A DNA stretch of 64,000 nucleotides from Kineosporia succinea (GTDB lineage Bacteria > Actinomycetota > Actinomycetes > Actinomycetales > Kineosporiaceae). Made by a program: the position numbers and the translations under genes. The notes below the pieces were generated by a model, which saw only the letters and a program-made list of their open reading frames with translations, made no database searches and was not told the DNA's origin. Within the stretch, counting starts at the first letter, position 1; every line of letters starts with the position of its first letter. The stretch covers positions 6,879,241 through 6,943,240 of the forward strand of contig NZ_JAUSQZ010000001.1 in the NCBI RefSeq assembly GCF_030811555.1, read 5' to 3'. Shown piece after piece: positions 60,392 through 64,000 of the stretch.

Positions 60392-61186
60392 TCAGAACAC
60401 CGGTTCGGAGATCTCCGCATTGTTCCCGCAGCTGACGGACTGGGCGCGCCGGACCTCGGCCGAGCCTTCGGCCAGGCCGCGTCCCAGTACCTCGCTGCGG
60501 CCGGCACCGGCCCGCTTCCCGGTCCTGTCGAGGGTGACCGTGCGGCGGGACACCGTGTACGTCTGCTTCGCCGAGTCGTACTCGGCACGGTACGAAACGA
60601 GAATGCGCCCGGACGCGTCGCCCACGCAGCCGACCCCGTCACCGGTGCCCTCGTACCCCAGATCGAAGAGCCAGGGCCGGTTCTCGGTGTCCGTCGTGGC
60701 CACGATGTAGCAGTTCACCACGCTGTACAGGGCCGCCGAGCGGCCGAGGTTCACCAGGATCACGGCGGATCCGTCGCCCAGCCGCCCGGCCAGGGCGCTC
60801 ACCCGGTCACCGGCCCGCTGCTCCTGGGCGCCCTCGTCCCACTGATTGAGGACGACGGAGAACCGGGCCCCGCCGGCGGTGCTGACCCCCAGCAGACGGA
60901 GCCCTTCGTCGTGAGCCAGCCACAGCTCGTCCGCCAGCCCGTCGCCGTCCAGGTCGTCGGTCCCGGCCCGGTTCACGTCGTCGGGAACGGCTCCGCCACC
61001 GGCCGGGCACCCGGCTCCGCCGGGCGCCGGGCCGAGGCCGGCGGGGCCCGCCGTTGCGCGGCCGGCGGTCGGGTCGGCCTCGTGGGCCTGACTGCCGCAG
61101 GCCGTCGACGTCAGCAGGGCGAGTGACACCGCCAGCGTCCACCGGACCGGCAGAGGGAACCAGGCGCGTCCGTCGCGGGTGCTCAT
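60392..61186 (-). CDS. Lipoprotein with EF-hand-like Ca-binding turn, unknown function
   Basis: A 264-residue lipoprotein: signal peptide (FPLPVRWTLAVSLALLTSTAC) with lipobox, a Gly/Ala-rich linker and a mature domain with an EF-hand/dockerin-like Asp loop (DDLDGDGLADELW), as in FG-GAP/VCBS propeller repeats. Four further Cys occur (GAGCPAGG, VNCYIV, GVGCVGD, SVSCGNN). ATG at 61186 follows TATGTT by 7 nt with no ribosome site (leaderless). Probably an extracytoplasmic binding or sensor protein. Monocistronic. Confidence 0.75.
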   Translation of the reverse strand: MSTRDGRAWFPLPVRWTLAVSLALLTSTACGSQAHEADPTAGRATAGPAGLGPAPGGAGCPAGGGAVPDDVNRAGTDDLDGDGLADELWLAHDEGLRLLGVSTAGGARFSVVLNQWDEGAQEQRAGDRVSALAGRLGDGSAVILVNLGRSAALYSVVNCYIVATTDTENRPWLFDLGYEGTGDGVGCVGDASGRILVSYRAEYDSAKQTYTVSRRTVTLDRTGKRAGAGRSEVLGRGLAEGSAEVRRAQSVSCGNNAEISEPVF

Positions 61187-61311
61187 GCCCACGAACATAC
61201 GGGGCGTTTGCGGACCATCAGGGAGCCGGGGTGACCGCCCGCGCCGGTGAGCCATTTCACCACGTCAGAGGCTTGTCTCACCGCGCCGGTCTTAAAGCAG
61301 CAGGTGTAGCC

Positions 61312-61331
61312 TAAGCAACGGTCGTCGCTTA
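61312..61331. promoter_or_regulatory. Inverted repeat upstream of SDR gene
   Basis: TAAGCAACG-GT-CGTCGCTTA (61312-61331): the 9-base arms are complementary at 8 positions. It lies 72 nt upstream of the SDR start, a plausible site for a dimeric repressor. The regulator is not identified. Confidence 0.45.
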
Positions 61332-61402
61332 ACGGCCTCGGGTTCGCTGGTCGACGACCGGCCTCCGAACCCTTCGAGGACGAAGATTTTCAGGAGATCC
61401 CC

Positions 61403-62191
61403 ATGTCCCAGCAGCGTTTCACCAACCGCGTCGTTCTCATCACCGGCGGCGGCTCGGGCCTCGGTCGCGCCTCGGCCGTCCGCCTCGCGTCCGAGGGCGC
61501 CAAGCTCGCCCTCGTCGACATCGCCGAGGCCGGCCTGAAGGCCACCGTCGAGGCCGTGCACGAGATCGCCCCCGACGCCGAGATCCTCACCGTCACCGCC
61601 GATGTGGCGCAGGAGGCGGACGTGGAGAACTACGTCGCGAAGACCCTCGAGCGCTTCGGCCGGATCGACGGCTTCTTCAACAACGCGGGCATCGAGGGCC
61701 GGCAGAACCTGACCGAGGCGTTCACCGCGGCCGAGTTCGACCGGGTCGTCTCGATCAACCTGCGCGGCGCGTTCCTCGGCCTGGAGAAGGTGCTGAAGGT
61801 GATGCACGAGCAGGGTTCCGGCATGGTCGTGAACACCGCGAGCGTCGGCGGCATCCGGGGCATCGGCAACCAGTCCGGCTACGCGGCCGCCAAGCACGGC
61901 CTGGTGGGCCTGACCCGTAACTCGGGCATCGAGTACGGCCGCTTCGGCATCCGCATCAACGCCATCGCCCCCGGCGCGATCTGGACGCCGATGGTCGAGG
62001 ACTCGATGAAGCAGCTGAACGCCGACGACCCGCGCGCCGCCGCCGAGCAGTTCATCCAGGGCAACCCGACCAAGCGTTACGGTGAGGCCCCCGAGATCGC
62101 CTCGGTCGTCGCGTTCCTGCTCTCGGACGACGCCAGCTACGTCAACGCCACGGTGGTCCCGATCGACGGCGGCCAGTCCGCCGCCTACTGA
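61403..62191 (+). CDS. SDR family oxidoreductase
   Basis: A 262-residue classical SDR with nucleotide-binding motif TGGGSGLGRA, Asp in LVDIAEAG (NAD preference suggested), NNAGIEG, catalytic Ser in VNTASVGGI, YAAAKHG (YxxxK) and the C-terminal VVPIDGGQSA. ATG at 61403 has AGGAG about 7 nt upstream. Glucose-dehydrogenase-like and oxoacyl reductase-like SDRs share these features, so the substrate is undetermined. A 20-bp inverted repeat upstream suggests dedicated control. A hairpin follows at 62218. Confidence 0.94.
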   Translation: MSQQRFTNRVVLITGGGSGLGRASAVRLASEGAKLALVDIAEAGLKATVEAVHEIAPDAEILTVTADVAQEADVENYVAKTLERFGRIDGFFNNAGIEGRQNLTEAFTAAEFDRVVSINLRGAFLGLEKVLKVMHEQGSGMVVNTASVGGIRGIGNQSGYAAAKHGLVGLTRNSGIEYGRFGIRINAIAPGAIWTPMVEDSMKQLNADDPRAAAEQFIQGNPTKRYGEAPEIASVVAFLLSDDASYVNATVVPIDGGQSAAY

Positions 62192-62217
62192 TCCACCCCG
62201 GGGCACCGGATGCCGGA

Positions 62218-62237
62218 GGACGGAGCGTGCTCCGTCC
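62218..62237. terminator. Terminator between SDR and hydrolase genes
   Basis: GGACGGAGC (62218-62226), GT, GCTCCGTCC (62229-62237): a nearly perfect 20-nt palindrome that folds with 8 bp and a 4-nt loop. It lies between the convergent stops at 62191 and 62278. Confidence 0.65.
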
Positions 62238-62277
62238 CCCGGCCGGTCTCACCGCAGCCGCAGCGCGCCCGCGCCGT

Positions 62278-63129
62278 TCACCGGACGCCGACCTGCGGTG
62301 CGAGCCAGACGGTCTCGATCACGTCGGCCAGCGCGGCGGGCTGCGACAGCATCGGCGAGTGCGCGGAATCCAGCTCGAACACGCTCGTCGGGCGGCTCGA
62401 GATCGCGTCGATCTCGCGGATGAAGCGTCGCTGCAGGGCCGGTCGCACCGCCCTGTCCTGGCTGCACGTCACGTAGCTGTGCGGCACCGCACCGAACCGC
62501 TCCGGCGTGACGTCCAGGGGTTGCCCGGGCACCCCGATCGGGCCGTCGACGCTGATCAGGTCGAGCGCGGCCCGCGCGGTGCCGGGTTCGACGTCGGCGT
62601 AGAGGGCCTGGCGCAGGTGCTCGTGCCGGCTCGGGTCCCGGGTGTCCAGGCGCAGGGCGCCGATCGCCGCGAAGTCACCGGTGAACGAGTGCCGCAGCAG
62701 GTCCCCGTCGTTCTCCGGCGTCGCGATGTAACCGGCCGCGGGAAGGCCGGCCACCGGGGCGAAAGCGCTGACGTACACGAGGTGTTCGAACAGGTCCGGT
62801 TCGAGCTGGGCGGCGAGGGTCGCGACGACGCCGTGCATGCTGTGCGCGAGCACGACGCACGGCGCTCCCCCGCCGATGAACCGGATCTGCTCCAGCAGCG
62901 CGTGCGCGGCCGAGGTGGCGGTGACGTCGGCGAGCGGTGAGGGTTCGGTGGCGAAGGTCTCGGGGGCGAACGGACGCGTCCGGGCGGCTTCGGGAGCCCG
63001 GGCGTTCAGGCCGTGCCCCTGGACGTCCACCGCGACGGACGGGATGCCCCGGGCGGCCAGGTGGGTGGTCACCGGGCTCCACACCCAGCTGCCGTGCCAG
63101 AACCCGTGGACAAGAATGACGGTACGCAT
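62278..63129 (-). CDS. Alpha/beta hydrolase
   Basis: A 283-residue alpha/beta hydrolase: oxyanion-hole motif LVHGFWHGSWVW, nucleophile elbow AHSMHG (Ala replaces the first Gly), DGPIGVPG in the cap region, and late His in FELDSAHSP. ATG at 63129 is 7 nt after TAGCGT and has no ribosome site (leaderless), so its own promoter lies in the 30-nt gap behind the MmyB-type gene. Adjacency to a MmyB-type regulator fits the frequent pairing of that family with a regulated enzyme gene. Substrate unknown. Confidence 0.88.
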   Translation of the reverse strand: MRTVILVHGFWHGSWVWSPVTTHLAARGIPSVAVDVQGHGLNARAPEAARTRPFAPETFATEPSPLADVTATSAAHALLEQIRFIGGGAPCVVLAHSMHGVVATLAAQLEPDLFEHLVYVSAFAPVAGLPAAGYIATPENDGDLLRHSFTGDFAAIGALRLDTRDPSRHEHLRQALYADVEPGTARAALDLISVDGPIGVPGQPLDVTPERFGAVPHSYVTCSQDRAVRPALQRRFIREIDAISSRPTSVFELDSAHSPMLSQPAALADVIETVWLAPQVGVR

Positions 63130-63158
63130 GGACCCGACGCTAGGAGCGCCGGACCGGC

Positions 63159-64000
63159 TCACCCACGTACAGGTTGTGAGGGGATGAGCGTGCGCCCGCT
63201 CAGCACCTGGTCCAGCCGCTGACGGCTCGGGGTCCCGGGCGCGGGCTTGAGCACGTACAGGCGCTGGGACGAGGTGACGCTGGTGATCACCGAGCACTCC
63301 AGGTGCAGCGCGCCGACCTGGGGATGGGTGATGACCTTGTCCGCGCAGTGCCGGGCCATCACGGTGTGCTGCTCCCACAGCTCGCCGAACTCCTCGCAGC
63401 AGGCCCGCAGGTCGTCCAGCATCGCCACCGCTCGCGGGTCGGGCTCATGCTGCTCCAGCACGGCGCGCAGGTCGGCCACGTACGCGAGCCCGGTCTGCGT
63501 GTGCTGCTCGCGCGGCTCCAGGAGGTCGCGCCAGCCCGGCTGCGCGAACCACCGCCAGGTCAGGTTGGGCTGCCATCCGGGCAGGTCGACCACGTCGCCC
63601 AGGAGTTCGCGGTTGAGCCAGTTCTGGGCCAGGACGTCGTTGAAGTGGTCGGTGATCGAGGCCGGTGTGGAGTCGTCGAGGGCTTCGAGCAGGTACTGCA
63701 GTCCCGCATCCACGCCCTCGCGTTCGCGGCGGTGCGGGGGCGCCGCGTGCCCGGCCAGCCGGTACAGGTACTCCTGCTCGGCGGCGCTCAGCTGCAGCAC
63801 GCCGGCGACCGAGGCCAGGACCGAGGCCGACGGGAGGGCACCGCGTCCTCGTTCCAGGCGCTCGTAGTAGACGGTGGAGATGCTCGCCCGCTCGGCGACC
63901 TCCTCGCGGCGAAGCCCCGGGGTGCGGCGGCGGGACCTCGGGGGCAGGCCGCAGGCCGCGGGGTCGGCCGCTTCCCGGCGGCGGCGCAGGAACTCTCCCA
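63159..64000 (-). CDS. HTH regulator with MmyB-like domain (5' end outside window)
   Basis: The frame is open through the right edge, so the N-terminus is missing. The visible part starts in the XRE helix-turn-helix (GLRREEVAERASISTVYYER, then LERGRGALPS) and continues into the MmyB-like domain (QPNLTWRWFAQPGWRDL, a Trp-rich segment, and HPQVGALHLECSVITS). It is a paralogue of the 9048-9974 protein. The downstream hydrolase gene begins 30 nt after its stop and probably belongs to the same regulatory unit. At least 280 residues are present. Confidence 0.9.
   Translation of the reverse strand, partial: GEFLRRRREAADPAACGLPPRSRRRTPGLRREEVAERASISTVYYERLERGRGALPSASVLASVAGVLQLSAAEQEYLYRLAGHAAPPHRREREGVDAGLQYLLEALDDSTPASITDHFNDVLAQNWLNRELLGDVVDLPGWQPNLTWRWFAQPGWRDLLEPREQHTQTGLAYVADLRAVLEQHEPDPRAVAMLDDLRACCEEFGELWEQHTVMARHCADKVITHPQVGALHLECSVITSVTSSQRLYVLKPAPGTPSRQRLDQVLSGRTLIPSQPVRG

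Noticed and set aside
1-64000. CRISPR array, tRNA/rRNA genes, insertion sequences, attachment sites
   Set aside because: No spaced direct repeats of CRISPR type, no tRNA-like cloverleaf, no transposase or integrase motif and no flanking duplication were recognised. A covariance-model tRNA scan would be decisive but could not be run.

Overview
This is a 64-kb stretch of very GC-rich, gene-dense chromosome from an actinomycete. The evidence is the strong G/C bias at third codon positions, frequent GTG starts, many 4-nt stop/start overlaps, an F420-type luciferase-like oxidoreductase, an AfsR/SARP-type regulator, MmyB-type HTH regulators, and many starts with no Shine-Dalgarno sequence placed 6-7 nt after a -10 box (leaderless genes). 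The genus cannot be fixed from sequence alone; a Kineosporia-like organism is only a guess. No rRNA, tRNA, CRISPR array, transposase or prophage gene was seen, so this looks like ordinary accessory chromosome. Both end genes run off the window.

Layout. 1-2713: a MacB-like efflux/ABC set (adaptor with a peptidoglycan-binding domain, ATPase, FtsX-type permease). 2746-9974: amidase, secreted alpha/beta hydrolase, AraC regulator divergent from an SDR, a secreted beta-propeller protein with a coupled small ORF, and an MmyB-type regulator. 10124-15907: two related SMI1/KNR4 proteins around an aldo/keto reductase, a small secreted cysteine protein, a hydrolase/MarR divergent pair, and a flavin-binding PPOX-like protein. 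16072-20226: a giant STAND NTPase with a membrane segment and 14 WD40 repeats. 20417-26905: an envelope module with two paralogous COG4705-type membrane proteins, DedA, a DUF2231-like protein, an OmpR-type two-component system and UppP; a 6x10-bp tandem repeat and a shared TCAGAGT/ACTCTGA motif lie in its promoter regions. 27358-35865: an SDR, then on the minus strand a kdp potassium-pump operon (a 27-residue microprotein, kdpF, A, B, C, D) with no kdpE.

36196-46398: a tightly overlapping eight-gene minus-strand operon. It encodes a peptide/opine-type ABC importer, an amidohydrolase-2 homologue that has lost most metal ligands, a cyclic amidohydrolase (hydantoinase family) and an exporter. 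A divergent IclR regulator stands opposite, and two identical-format palindromes lie in the shared promoter region. This reads as uptake and ring-opening of an unknown cyclic amide or ureide. 46490-50446: an MFS exporter behind an 11-codon leader ORF, a PPOX-like protein, a membrane protein and a TetR regulator. 50557-58183: an NTF2-like protein with a palindromic operator, a 584-aa protein of unknown family with an internal duplication, and a SARP regulator divergent from a berberine-bridge-type FAD oxidase followed by an F420-type oxidoreductase. 58218-64000: a GH10 xylanase-like lipoprotein, a small membrane protein, a lipoprotein, an SDR, a hydrolase and a truncated MmyB-type regulator.

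The points most worth following up are the kdp microprotein, the metal-ligand-poor amidohydrolase in the import operon, the twin IclR operators, and the repeat/motif system around the COG4705-DedA-UppP module.
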